Below, piece by piece: positions 33,704 through 42,297 of a stretch of DNA of 64,000 nucleotides. The stretch covers positions 1-64,000 of the forward strand of contig JABCZN010000005.1 in the NCBI GenBank assembly GCA_013289665.1, written 5' to 3'. The notes beneath the pieces were generated by a model, which ran no database searches, was not told where the DNA came from, and was given only the letters and a program-made list of their open reading frames with translations. Source of the DNA: Acidobacteriota bacterium. Its GTDB lineage: Bacteria > Acidobacteriota > Terriglobia > Acidiferrales > UBA7541. The translations under genes were made by a program, and so were the position numbers. The stretch's first letter is position 1; every line of letters begins with the position of its first letter.

Positions 33704-35124
33704 TTTCCGTTCGTTGGCAGGTGCAGGCCGAATTCGCGGTGGGCGGCCAGCAGGGCTCGTTTCACCGCGCTTTCCTCGATGACAAAGGAAATATTGCTTT
33801 CGCTCGAGCCTTGCGCGATGGCGATGATGTTGACGTTTTCCCTGCCCATGGCCTGAAAGGTTCGCCCGGCCACACCCGGGGTGCCGCGCATGTTTTCTCC
33901 CACCACCGCGACGATGGCGATGTTTGGATCTACGTTGATGTGCTCCACCTTTTCGTGCTTCAGATCCTGGGCGAATTCCTTGCGCAAGGCTTCGATGCTG
34001 CGTTCAGCGTCGGCGGAAGAGACGCTGAAGCAGATGTCGTTCTGCGAGGAGGATTGCGAAATCATCAGGACGTTGGCCCGCACTTCGGCGATGGTCGAAA
34101 AGGTCCGGCCAACGACGTCCGGCAAGCCCACGATGCCGGGGCCGCCGAGACTGATCAGCGTAACGTCGCGGATGGCGGTCAGGGCTTTTACGCCGGTGCT
34201 GCTGCCGCCCCCGGGGGTGATTTTTGTGCCGCGTTTTTCCGGCGCGAAGCTGTTGCGGATCCACACGGGAATCGCCGCTTCCACCACGGGTTTCAGCGTT
34301 TTCGGGTGCAGCACTTTGGCGCCAAAGAAGGCCAGTTCCGCCGCTTCGCGGTAGGAAATGCTTGGGATGGTGCGGGCTTCGTTGATCAAGCGGGGATCGG
34401 CGGTCAGCACACCGTCGACGTCGGTCCAGATGATGACTTCTGCGGCGTCCAGGGCCGCACCCAGAATCGTGGCGGAATAGTCGGAGCCGCCGCGGCCCAG
34501 GGTGGTTAATTCGCCGTCCAGTGTGGAGCCGATGAATCCGGTCACGACCGGAACGATGCCCTTTTCAAGGAGCGGGAAAATTCGGGCCTGCGATTTGACG
34601 CGGGTTTCGTTCATCAGGGGATCGGCGCCACCATGGAAGTCGTCGGTGACGATCAGTTCGCTCGATTCCACGGATTCGCCGGGCAGTCCGCGTTCCTCGA
34701 CCGCTGCCGCAACCAGCGGAGCGGAGAGGCGCTCGCCGAGGCTGGAAATCGTATCGAGGGTGCGCGGGGAAAGCTCGCGCAGCAAGGCCGTGCCTTCGCA
34801 AAAGCGCCGGCCTTCGGCAAAAACCAGCTTCATTTTTTCACTGACACGGGCGCGGTCGGCAGTGTTTTTCACCACAGTTTCAAGCGTGCTTGCGTGCTTG
34901 GCCGCCAGTTCATCGAGAATGGCGAGGGCGGCTTGCGCATTTCCTGATTGCGCGGTCTTCGCGGCTTCGATGAGGCGGTTGGTCACTCCGCTCATGGCGG
35001 AAACGACGGCGACGCACTTTCCGGCGCGCGCGGCTTCGGCAATGATCTGCGCGGCGCGCGCAATGCACGCAGCGTCGCCCACCGAAGTCCCTCCGAATTT
35101 CATGACCTGCAGGGCCGGCTTCAT
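33700..35124 (-). CDS. lysC: Aspartate kinase
   Basis: 474 aa monofunctional aspartokinase, first step of lysine, threonine and methionine synthesis in the cytosol. VMKFGGTSVGD at about 7-17 and GRGGSDYSATILGAALDAAEVIIWTDVDGVLTADPR form the kinase domain (to about 290). Two ACT regulatory domains follow (ISLGGPGIVGLPDVVGRTFSTIAEVRANVLMIS and IAVVGENMRGTPGVAGRTFQAMGRENVNIIAIAQGSSE), so feedback control by amino acids is expected. The ATG at 35124 starts the enzyme directly; the in-frame extension upstream is not protein-like. GAGAACC precedes it. Confidence 0.93.
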   Translation of the reverse strand: MKPALQVMKFGGTSVGDAACIARAAQIIAEAARAGKCVAVVSAMSGVTNRLIEAAKTAQSGNAQAALAILDELAAKHASTLETVVKNTADRARVSEKMKLVFAEGRRFCEGTALLRELSPRTLDTISSLGERLSAPLVAAAVEERGLPGESVESSELIVTDDFHGGADPLMNETRVKSQARIFPLLEKGIVPVVTGFIGSTLDGELTTLGRGGSDYSATILGAALDAAEVIIWTDVDGVLTADPRLINEARTIPSISYREAAELAFFGAKVLHPKTLKPVVEAAIPVWIRNSFAPEKRGTKITPGGGSSTGVKALTAIRDVTLISLGGPGIVGLPDVVGRTFSTIAEVRANVLMISQSSSQNDICFSVSSADAERSIEALRKEFAQDLKHEKVEHINVDPNIAIVAVVGENMRGTPGVAGRTFQAMGRENVNIIAIAQGSSESNISFVIEESAVKRALLAAHREFGLHLPTNGN

Positions 35125-35357
35125 GGTTCTCCTACCGTGCGCTCGGCCAGAGCATTTTCCGGCTGGGCCGAACCTTCCTATATTACGGTCGACGGCGCGC
35201 TTAGGCGAATATCCACGCATCGATTTTTCCAATTGAATACATGCGGAATTCTGGGGCTTCCTGTTCAGGGACGGGGAAAGCGGCGGATGGCCCTCGGGCG
35301 ACGCCCAAGGGAGAGCATAACCGGAAACGGCTTCGGGGTCGGTGATTGAAGAGCCGT

Positions 35358-36599
35358 TCAGTTGGGCGAGGCCGTGGCAGGGTTGGCAGCGACGCTGGAT
35401 TTCAGACCGAGCGCCTTCAGGTATCCTTCGTTTACGCGACACTTTTCCAGGCGGACACTTTCGAGGAACCCGGCGAAGGCGCGGGTGAGGGTCTCCTGCT
35501 CAGGCCGGGCTTTCAGGCGCTCTTCGACGTGGGCAGTGCCGCGGGGAAGCTTTGCGAAAGTCACGATTTCCGCCCAACCGGCAGGCGGAATAATGCTCGT
35601 GACCGCCGACGCCTTTTCCATCTTCTTGTAGGGCCAGAAGGCCCAGCCGATGTTATTTTTTTCGAGCGCGTTCACAAATTGGGCGATCCACTCATCGGTA
35701 TTCTCGCCGGACTCGCCCATCCAGACAGGCACGTCATACTGCTCGCGAAAATCAAGATATGGCCGCAGGACGCTTTCATCGGGCGCCGTCCAATATTTGT
35801 GGAAGGTGTAGGCGACGTTGGAATCGAAAGGTTTGCCGAAGATCGAAAAATTGGTGTCCCACTGCGCGCCACCCAGAAAGAGAATATGGTGGGCATCCAC
35901 CGTTCGTATCTCGGCCGACAACTTTTTGTAAAGCGGTTCGAGCGAAGAATTCAACGGACGCAGTTTGGGAAAATGCGGGATCGGCTCATTCAGGAGGTCA
36001 TACCCGAGCACAGTGGGGTCGCCCTGATAGTGGCCGGCCAGGCGGCGCCAGATGGCGATCAAATGCTCCTGCTCTTCGGGACTCGTGTACAGCCAGGGAT
36101 ATCCGGCACTGTCGTCAATGTTCGCGCCGGTCTGTCCGCCCGGTGCGGCGTGGAGATCAAGGATCACATACAGATTTTCGGCACGGCTCCAGGCAATCAA
36201 TTGATCGAGCAGTTTGAAGCCTTCCGCGCCGTCGCTCTCAAACAGGGCGTAGTGCAATGGAACGCGGATGGCGTTGAATCCGGCGCGATGCAGGAGCGCG
36301 ATGTCGTCACGCGTGATGTAGTTCTCGCGATATTTCTGCCAGAATGCGGCCGCGCCCTCCGGTCCAAGCAGCTCCAGCACCAACGCGCGGATTTCACCGG
36401 GAGATTGCGGACCACCTTCGAACAGCCACATGTAGCCCTCTGGCACCAGCCAGTTGCCCAGATTTGTAGCGCGAATCAGGAGTGGTTTGCCCGAGGCATC
36501 GAGGATCTGTTTGTGGCCGGTGTGCGCGAACTGCGCGGACGTGTGAGACAGAAACCCGAAAGCGAAAAGCATCAACAGAAGAAGTCTGAATTTGAACAT
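35358..36599 (-). CDS. Secreted glycoside hydrolase family 5 enzyme
   Basis: 413 aa. A signal peptide (1-22, ending HTSAQ) leads into a TIM-barrel GH5 domain: ATNLGNWLVPEGYMW, GFNAIRVPLHY, VILDLHAAPGGQTG, acid/base E205 in GYDLLNEPIPHF, nucleophile E296 in PVWMGESGEN, and WAFWPYKKM. GH5 enzymes cut beta-linked glucans or mannans with retention of configuration. Product specificity (cellulase, exo-1,3-glucanase, mannanase) cannot be fixed; the ATNLGNW opening and W-G-E-x-G context resemble the exo-beta-1,3-glucanase-like subgroups. Stand-alone, with no carbohydrate-binding module. Confidence 0.87.
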   Translation of the reverse strand: MFKFRLLLLMLFAFGFLSHTSAQFAHTGHKQILDASGKPLLIRATNLGNWLVPEGYMWLFEGGPQSPGEIRALVLELLGPEGAAAFWQKYRENYITRDDIALLHRAGFNAIRVPLHYALFESDGAEGFKLLDQLIAWSRAENLYVILDLHAAPGGQTGANIDDSAGYPWLYTSPEEQEHLIAIWRRLAGHYQGDPTVLGYDLLNEPIPHFPKLRPLNSSLEPLYKKLSAEIRTVDAHHILFLGGAQWDTNFSIFGKPFDSNVAYTFHKYWTAPDESVLRPYLDFREQYDVPVWMGESGENTDEWIAQFVNALEKNNIGWAFWPYKKMEKASAVTSIIPPAGWAEIVTFAKLPRGTAHVEERLKARPEQETLTRAFAGFLESVRLEKCRVNEGYLKALGLKSSVAANPATASPN

Positions 36600-37340
36600 G
36601 GTTCTCTCCGCCCGAAAGATTACACCAAACTCTCTGGCGGGCGGCCCATTGAATTCGGAGCAATCCGGGCTGGAGGTTCGGGCGGGGCGGAAGATTGCTT
36701 CGGTAGTTGAAAGTCGGAGCAAGGGTAGCCATTTCCAGAGAAGCGAGGACGGCAAGCAGCAGCCACACGCGGGTGGTTTTCGTCCGACGAACCAGGCCCC
36801 TGAGTCTTCTCGCGCCGCGTTTGACCGCTCGTTCTGAGCGCGACTTGTGCCTCGACCACGATATGCCAGGCGGAGGGCAGCAAATTTGAACCACTTGCCG
36901 GTTGGGGTCGAAAAACTACCTCCCGAGCCAAATCGTTCTGACTTCAGATTGCCAAGCAGGTTTTCTGTTCCTGAAAAAAACGAGAGGTGAGGGAAGTGAA
37001 CAAATGGAGAGGCGTTTTGTCGAGCGCTGTTTTGATTTCTGAGGAGCTGCGGACTCTGCCTGCCCGAGATGACGGGGCGTGCCGCTCTAGCGCCGGCTAG
37101 CGCGAAAAAGCTCGGAATGCCATTCGGGGAGAATGCCGCGCCCGGCGCTCGAACCGGGCCAGCAGAAGTCCCCCGAGATCCTCGGGAAAGCGGGAGAGGG
37201 TGGAAAATTGGACTGAGGGATCGGGCGATCCGCAGGGCGCGCGACCAGAAGTTGTATTCTAAACTATTATTTATCATATAGATAGGAAGAATATGGGGGA
37301 TTCTGGGGAGGGCTCCAAAAAAAGACTTGCATTTGATATA
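36600..37340. other. Long non-coding gap upstream of the gntR operon
   Basis: About 740 bases without a gene I can support; short frames on both strands lack starts, ribosome-binding sites and recognisable motifs. The last 100 bases become markedly AT-rich (TAAACTATTATTTATCATAT near 37260-37280), as expected of a promoter region for the operon to the right. No structured RNA was recognised. Confidence 0.4.
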
Positions 37341-37362
37341 GTGTTGTAGTTAACTACAACAC
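37341..37362 (+). promoter_or_regulatory. Perfect 22-bp palindromic operator of the gntR operon
   Basis: GTGTTGTAGTT (37341-37351) is followed without a spacer by its exact complement AACTACAACAC (37352-37362). It sits in front of a YtrA-like GntR gene, and such regulators typically bind palindromes overlapping their own promoter. TTGCAT (37327-37332) or TTGATA (37333-37338) could be the -35, which would put the -10 inside the palindrome, an arrangement suited to autorepression. Confidence 0.75.
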
Positions 37363-37363
37363 C

Positions 37364-37486
37364 ATGATGGTATTTCACATTTCTGAGTTTCTTGCCGACG
37401 CGGTTCTTGGCGAATGGGAAGAGGTGCAGTGGCTGATTGCCTCGCTCATTTTTGATTCACTTGTCAGGTTGTTCAGGAACACATGA
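37364..37486 (+). CDS. Small leader ORF coupled to gntR (40 aa, predicted)
   Basis: An open frame begins with ATG two bases after the operator palindrome, encodes MMVFHISEFLADAV followed by an acidic/aromatic stretch (GEWEEVQWLIASLIF), and ends at a TGA that overlaps the gntR start in an ATGA. gntR itself has only a weak site (CAGGA) before its ATG, so translational coupling through this frame is plausible. The start has no Shine-Dalgarno sequence and might be leaderless if transcription begins inside the palindrome. It could equally be a chance frame, since 40 codons is short. Confidence 0.4.
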   Translation: MMVFHISEFLADAVLGEWEEVQWLIASLIFDSLVRLFRNT

Positions 37487-37878
37487 TGGACCGTGAGTGG
37501 AATGACAGCCAGCCGATTTACCGCCAGCTTCGCGACCGGGTCGTCGCAATGATCCTTGATGGCGTGCTGAAGGAAGGCGATCCGCTCCCGTCGGTGCGGA
37601 GTGTCGCGGCGGAGTATCGAGTGAATCCGCTGACGGTTCTGAAGGGCTATCAGCAATTGGTGGACGAGCAGCTGGTCGAGAGCAGGCGGGGCCGGGGAAT
37701 GTTCATCAACGCCGGCGCGCGCAACCTGCTGCTGCTGGGCGAGCGGCAGAAATTCTTGACGGAAGAATGGCCGCGGGTCCACGCCACGATTCAGCGGCTC
37801 GGATTGACGCCAGAAGAATTGTTAAAAGCCAGTTCGAACGGGCAGTCGGGTTCGGATCGGGAAGAGAAGGAGCGCTAA
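37483..37878 (+). CDS. GntR-family regulator, YtrA-like
   Basis: 131 aa. The N-terminal winged helix-turn-helix (about 10-75) has PIYRQLRDRVVAMILDGVLKEGDPLPSVRSVAAEYRVNPLTVLKGYQQLVDEQLVESRRGRGMFI, which is diagnostic of the GntR superfamily. The short C-terminal extension (about 50 residues, no large effector domain) is typical of the YtrA subfamily, which usually represses an adjacent ABC transporter operon. The ABC genes begin 3 nt later. The palindrome 120 nt upstream is the probable operator. The ligand, if any, is unknown. Confidence 0.9.
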   Translation: MMDREWNDSQPIYRQLRDRVVAMILDGVLKEGDPLPSVRSVAAEYRVNPLTVLKGYQQLVDEQLVESRRGRGMFINAGARNLLLLGERQKFLTEEWPRVHATIQRLGLTPEELLKASSNGQSGSDREEKER

Positions 37879-37881
37879 GCC

Positions 37882-38757
37882 ATGGCATGCATTGAAGCAC
37901 GCGGGCTCCGCAAGGCATTCGGGACAACCGTCGCGGTGGACGGGGTGCATCTGCGTGTGGAGGAGGGCCGCATCCTGGGGCTGATCGGCCCGAACGGGGC
38001 GGGCAAGACCACGGCGCTGAACGCGATTCTTGGGCTTACCGCCTACGAAGGAGAGTTGCGGGTGCTGGGACGGGACCCGTGGATCGAGCGCGACCGGCTG
38101 ATGCGGGATGTCTGCTTCATTGCGGACGTAGCCGTCCTGCCGCGGTGGATCCGGGTTTCGCAGGTGATTGACTACGTGGCGGGCGTGCATCCGCGATTCG
38201 ACCGCGCGAAGGCGGAAGGATTTCTGGCGAAGACGGCAATCAAGCGAACCAGCAAGGTCCGGGAATTGTCGAAAGGGATGGTGGCGCAGCTGCACCTGGC
38301 GGTGGTGATGGCGATTGACGCGAGACTGCTGGTGCTGGACGAGCCGACGCTTGGACTGGACATTCTTTATCGCAAGCAGTTCTACGACGCGCTGCTCAAT
38401 GATTACTTCGATCGCAGCCGGACAATTCTGGTGACTACGCACCAGGTGGAAGAGATCCAGGACGTGATCACCGATCTGATGTTCATCAACCGGGGACATG
38501 TCGTGCTGAGTTGCAGCATGGAAGAGTTTCAGACGCGCTATGCGGAATTGATGGTGCTTCCTGAAAAGACAGCCGCAGCGCGGGCGCTCAAGCCGATCCA
38601 CGAGCGGCAAGTGCTTGGCCGGAGCATTCTGCTTTTCGACGGCGTGGAGCGCCAGCAACTGGCCGCGCTGGGGGGCGTGCGCACTCCGAGCATCGCGGAT
38701 TTGTTCGTGGCGGTGATGGGCAATCAGGGCGGCGCGAGCGAAGGAGCAGGTCAATGA
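37882..38757 (+). CDS. ABC transporter ATPase (YtrB-like)
   Basis: 291 aa. Walker A GPNGAGKTT (about 36-44), a degenerate signature RELSKGMVAQLHLAVVMAIDARLL (LSKGM in place of LSGGQ), Walker B LVLDEPTLGLDI, and the switch His in TILVTTHQVEE. The C-terminal extension of about 70 residues is typical of the ATPases in GntR/YtrA-controlled ABC operons. It starts 3 nt after gntR and overlaps the permease by 4 nt (ATGA), so the three genes form one translationally linked operon. Substrate unknown; relatives respond to cell-wall-active compounds or envelope stress. Confidence 0.88.
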   Translation: MACIEARGLRKAFGTTVAVDGVHLRVEEGRILGLIGPNGAGKTTALNAILGLTAYEGELRVLGRDPWIERDRLMRDVCFIADVAVLPRWIRVSQVIDYVAGVHPRFDRAKAEGFLAKTAIKRTSKVRELSKGMVAQLHLAVVMAIDARLLVLDEPTLGLDILYRKQFYDALLNDYFDRSRTILVTTHQVEEIQDVITDLMFINRGHVVLSCSMEEFQTRYAELMVLPEKTAAARALKPIHERQVLGRSILLFDGVERQQLAALGGVRTPSIADLFVAVMGNQGGASEGAGQ

Positions 38758-39701
38758 GCACTCCACCAAACAGCGCACACGGCGCTTCGCCCGAAATCGA
38801 GGCGACTCGGCCCGTGGAAATGCCCCTGATCCAGACATTCCAGTGGTCGGTGCGGCGGGAACTGTGGGAGAACCGGTCGATTTATATTGCGCCACTGGCG
38901 GCGGCCGGGGTCGCGATGCTCGGCTATCTGGTCGAACTGCTTGCCGCGCCCCACTCCCACCACATGCAGGGATCGGGGGACGCCGAAGAGCGGTTCGTCA
39001 TGCTGGTTATGCCGTATGGCCACACGGGCTGGCTGCTGCTGATCACCGCGTTCCTCGTGGGAGTGTTCTACTCGCTCGACGCGCTCTATGGGGAACGACG
39101 GGATCGCAGCATCCTTTTCTGGAAGTCGTTGCCGGTTTCCGATCGTACGACTGTACTTTCAAAGGCCAGTATTCCGCTGGTGGTCCTGCCGGTGATCGTG
39201 GTTGTGGTCACGATTGTGACGCAACTGACGATGGCGCTGATCAGCAGCGGGGTGCTTTTGCTCGGCGGCAGCAATCCCATGACCCTGTGGAGTCAGTTGC
39301 CGCTGTTCGAGATGCAAACGGTCCTCGTTTACGGAGTGATCGCGCTGGCGCTGGGGCAGGCGCCGCTGTTTGCATGGCTGCTGCTGATTTCCAGCTGGGC
39401 AAGGCGCACGGCGTTTCTTTGGGCGGTGTTGCCGCCGCTGGGGATCTGCGCGATTGAGAAAATTATTTTCAAAACCCAGCATTTCGCCCATCTGCTCGGC
39501 TATCTGTTGACGGGCGGCACGAGGAACGCTTTTTCCTTCAGGACACCCAGTGGAGCGCCGGTCGATGCGCATTTTATTCCGCTGGCGCAAATCACTCCGG
39601 GGAGATTCCTGGGCAACCCGGGGCTGTGGATCGGGCTCGTGTTCGCCGCCATATTTCTGGCGGCTGCGGTGCGGCTCAGGCGGTATCGCGAACCGATTTG
39701 A
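38754..39701 (+). CDS. ABC-2 type permease of the gntR operon
   Basis: 315 aa. A hydrophilic N-terminus (MSTPPNSAHGASPEIEA) is followed by about six hydrophobic helices (near 48-66, 88-108, 139-162, 189-215, 222-240, 286-306). FYSLDALYGERRDRSILFWKSLPVSDRTTVLSKA (about 105-138) is the cytosolic segment typical of ABC-2 permeases linked to YtrA regulators. It acts with the ATPase whose gene it overlaps. The operon appears to end here; the next gene starts 44 nt later with its own strong ribosome-binding site. Confidence 0.82.
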   Translation: MSTPPNSAHGASPEIEATRPVEMPLIQTFQWSVRRELWENRSIYIAPLAAAGVAMLGYLVELLAAPHSHHMQGSGDAEERFVMLVMPYGHTGWLLLITAFLVGVFYSLDALYGERRDRSILFWKSLPVSDRTTVLSKASIPLVVLPVIVVVVTIVTQLTMALISSGVLLLGGSNPMTLWSQLPLFEMQTVLVYGVIALALGQAPLFAWLLLISSWARRTAFLWAVLPPLGICAIEKIIFKTQHFAHLLGYLLTGGTRNAFSFRTPSGAPVDAHFIPLAQITPGRFLGNPGLWIGLVFAAIFLAAAVRLRRYREPI

Positions 39702-39745
39702 TATCCACCGGAGGGATTCGACTACTTGCGGAAGGAGAGACGAAC

Positions 39746-40945
39746 ATGTCTACGGCAGTATGGACCACACGATTGGAGCTGAGTTCCATTGCGGATAAAA
39801 CCCTGAGAGCGGCCGCGCGATTCTGGTTTGCGGTGGCCCTGGTCGGGCAATTTGCGTTCGCCTTTTCCGTAGCAGCCTTTTATGGGCTCACGGCGGTGCG
39901 CGGTGATTTTCAGGCATGGAATAGAATCCTTGCCCACGGCTACGAGGCCGGCGCAACAATGGGTAACGCCGCCCTTGCCGGGCATATTCTTTTTGCCACC
40001 GTGATCAGTATTGCGGGTGCTTTGCAGCTGATTCCCGGCATCCGGAATCGCTTCCCCGTCTTCCATCACTGGAACGGGCGCTTGTTTGTGCTGGCCGCGT
40101 TCACACAGGCGATCACCGGCATTTACCTGACCTTGTCCGGCAGAAGGCTGGTCGGCGACGCTACTCAACATGTAGTTTCTGTCCTGGGCGCCGTCTTGAT
40201 CATGTTCTGCGCCGCTGCCGCGCTGCGTTTTGCGATTGCCCGGGATTTCGCGACTCATCGCCGCTGGGCTCTTCGCTTGTTCCTGGTGGCAAGCGCCTCC
40301 TGGTTCATCCGGCTGGGATTTACCCTGACGATTCTTCTCGTTGGCCCGATCGGTTTCGATTCGACAACCTTTAGCGGCCCGCTGCTCACCTTCTGGACGT
40401 TCGCTCAATATCTCCTGCCCCTCGGCGCTCTTGAACTGTATCTGTGGGCGCAGGGCCGCCCGGGCGCTTTCTGGCGCATGGCCACGGCCGGCGTGCTTTT
40501 TGTGCTTACACTTCTGATGGGAGCGGGAGTTGCTGCTGTTGCCATGGGGACGTGGGTGCCGAACGTCAAGGCCGCCATGGACACCCGCAAGTCGATTGCG
40601 CAAACTCTCCTGGCAACCATCACCTCGGGCGGGATAGAGGCGGCCGTCGAGCAATACCAGGAGTTGAAGGCCACGGCGCCCGCGACTTACAACTTCGACG
40701 AGAGCGAACTGAACAATCTGGGCTACCAGCTCATTCGCGCCAATAAATTCAAGGAAGCCATCCGAATTTTCCAGATGAATGTCAAAGCGTTCCCAAACTC
40801 AGCCAATACCTATGACAGCCTGGCGGAGGGTTACATGGACGAAGGCGATAAGCCAGAGGCCGTGGCCAACTACCGGAAGTCGCTGCGGCTGAACCCGAAG
40901 AACCGGAATGCGGTGGCGATGCTAGAGAAGATCAACGCGCCCTGA
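39746..40945 (+). CDS. DUF2306-type membrane protein with C-terminal TPR repeats
   Basis: 399 aa. The ATG at 39746 has GAAGGAGAG 8 nt upstream. The first 285 residues hold seven or so membrane helices with HHWNGRLFVLAAFTQAITGIYLTLSG and THRRWALRLFLVASASWFIRLGF, the His-rich helices of the DUF2306 group. Residues 310-395 are soluble and contain at least two TPR units (NNLGYQLIRANKFKEAIRIFQMNVKAFP, NTYDSLAEGYMDEGDKPEAVANYRKSLRLNP), the arrangement often found at the end of serine hydrolases or DUF3471 proteins. The combination of a DUF2306-like membrane part and TPRs is uncommon. Function unknown. Confidence 0.78.
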   Translation: MSTAVWTTRLELSSIADKTLRAAARFWFAVALVGQFAFAFSVAAFYGLTAVRGDFQAWNRILAHGYEAGATMGNAALAGHILFATVISIAGALQLIPGIRNRFPVFHHWNGRLFVLAAFTQAITGIYLTLSGRRLVGDATQHVVSVLGAVLIMFCAAAALRFAIARDFATHRRWALRLFLVASASWFIRLGFTLTILLVGPIGFDSTTFSGPLLTFWTFAQYLLPLGALELYLWAQGRPGAFWRMATAGVLFVLTLLMGAGVAAVAMGTWVPNVKAAMDTRKSIAQTLLATITSGGIEAAVEQYQELKATAPATYNFDESELNNLGYQLIRANKFKEAIRIFQMNVKAFPNSANTYDSLAEGYMDEGDKPEAVANYRKSLRLNPKNRNAVAMLEKINAP

Positions 40946-40985
40946 TCCAGCACTGTGGATTCGGCGATGAAGCGGGAGCAGTACG

Positions 40986-41657
40986 ATGAAATATTCACCC
41001 CTTTTGATTCTTCATATATCTGGCGCCATCGTCGGTTTGCTGCCCGGTACGGCCGCGCTGATTTTTCCGAAAGGTTCCCGGCCGCATCGAGCGGCTGGAA
41101 ACGTGTTTTTCATTTCCATGCTGGCTATGTCCGGAAGCGGCGCGTATATGGCGGCCTTCGTGAAGCCGAACATAGGCAATGTTTTTGGGGGCGTTTTGAC
41201 GTTCTATCTGGTGGCCACGGGCTGGCTGACCGTGATGCGGAAGGTGCGACAAACCGGCCTTTTGGAATTTGCCCTGCTGCTCGTCGCCCTGGCGGAGGGA
41301 TCTGGCGGTTTGCTTCTTGGATGGGAAGCAGCCTACAGCGCGTCGGGCTTAAAGGAAGGATATCCGCCCGTGCTCTATTATGTCTTCGGGTCCGCGGGTT
41401 TGCTCTTCGCCGCCTTCGACGTGAAGATGTTGGTCCGGGGAGGGGTTGCCGGCGGGCAGCGTCTCGCGCGCCATCTTTGCCGGATGTGCGTGGCATTTCT
41501 GATTGCCGCGCTCTCCTTTTTCCTTGGAAAACAGCAACATTTTCCCGAGACGATTCGCGGCAGCCAATTCTTGAATGCGCCGATGGTTCTGATCGTCGTC
41601 GTGATGATTTATTGGCTGATTCGGGTGCGGATTGCGACCGCATACAAGAAAGCCTGA
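40986..41657 (+). CDS. DUF2306-like membrane protein
   Basis: 223 aa with six or seven hydrophobic helices. ILHISGAIVGLLPGTAALIFPKGSRPHRAAGNVFFISML (about 8-46), with its His and PHR motif, is the recurring signature of small DUF2306/predicted membrane proteins. It follows the related protein by 40 nt, in the same direction, so the two probably share a transcript and may interact. No enzymatic assignment is possible. The spaced histidines within helices could bind a metal or haem, but that is speculation. Confidence 0.75.
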   Translation: MKYSPLLILHISGAIVGLLPGTAALIFPKGSRPHRAAGNVFFISMLAMSGSGAYMAAFVKPNIGNVFGGVLTFYLVATGWLTVMRKVRQTGLLEFALLLVALAEGSGGLLLGWEAAYSASGLKEGYPPVLYYVFGSAGLLFAAFDVKMLVRGGVAGGQRLARHLCRMCVAFLIAALSFFLGKQQHFPETIRGSQFLNAPMVLIVVVMIYWLIRVRIATAYKKA

Positions 41658-41999
41658 AACCAAGCGGGACGGGGCCCCAGAGTTCATGCCCAAAAGGGCG
41701 CCAGTCCGAGGCCCCGCTTCAGCGAAGAGCCCAGGCGTAAAACCGGCACCCGGTTGCCCGCGGCAGCGCCTTTGGGGAGAATGGTGTTCCCCGGGGGAGT
41801 GGGTAAGAATTACAAAATGCGGGGGTGGGTAAAGCTTTCTTGGGTACTGGAACGCGATTGAAGAACTGCGTGGCTTCCGGCGAGTTCAATCAAATAGAGG
41901 GACTTAGGCAAGTGGCCGCTTACATGCACTCCGCCTTCAGCAGATAGAACCGTGGAAGAGTGAAATGGGAAACTCTTCAGAGAAGGTGAGGGTGAAATC
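41658..41999. other. Gap with imperfect inverted repeats
   Basis: No gene is supported. AGCGGGACGGGGCC near 41665 and GGCCCCGCT near 41711 form an imperfect long stem that could terminate the upstream operon. GATTGAAGAACT near 41857 and AGTTCAATC near 41883 form a second one. GTGGGTAA is repeated directly (about 41799 and 41825). The last bases (GAGGGTGAAATC) serve the next gene. Confidence 0.4.
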
Positions 42000-42296
42000 A
42001 TGGAAGAGCTCAGGATTGACACCGCCATCTGTTCCGACTACGAGAGACTGCTGAAAGAATCGCAGCGGGCGCTGGTCAACTGGAGAGAGCGCAGCGAGGA
42101 AGTTTCGCGCTTTGGCCTAGAGGGAAAGGGTATCGGCGACGAGCTGCAGAAACTGCAGGCGGGCTACGCGACCGCGTATCACCGGCTGGAACAGCACGGA
42201 AAGACCTGCATCCTTTGCCAATTCACAATCGGCTTCTCAGAAAGCGAGCCCCCTGGTTCGGTTTTTATTTCGCCGAGAAGAGAACTGCCGGCGTGA
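42000..42296 (+). CDS. Small hypothetical protein, 98 aa
   Basis: A soluble, mostly helical protein (MEELRIDTAICSDYERLLKESQRALVNWRERSEEV). It has a helix-turn-helix-like coiled-coil pattern in the first 70 residues, then a CxxC pair in KTCILCQF near residue 71. The ATG has GAGGGTG 6 nt upstream. It resembles short acidobacterial proteins of unknown function. It ends 1 nt before the stop of a converging gene. The CxxC could be a redox or metal site, but only one pair exists. No partner gene suggests a role. Confidence 0.55.
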   Translation: MEELRIDTAICSDYERLLKESQRALVNWRERSEEVSRFGLEGKGIGDELQKLQAGYATAYHRLEQHGKTCILCQFTIGFSESEPPGSVFISPRRELPA

Positions 42297-42297
42297 T

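Noticed and set aside
35125..35442. N-terminal extension of aspartate kinase
   Set aside because: It is not protein-like, and VMKFGGTSVGD normally begins within ten residues of the start.
36600..37277. N-terminal extension of the GH5 enzyme by 226 codons
   Set aside because: The signal peptide begins at 36599; the extension is low-quality sequence without motif.
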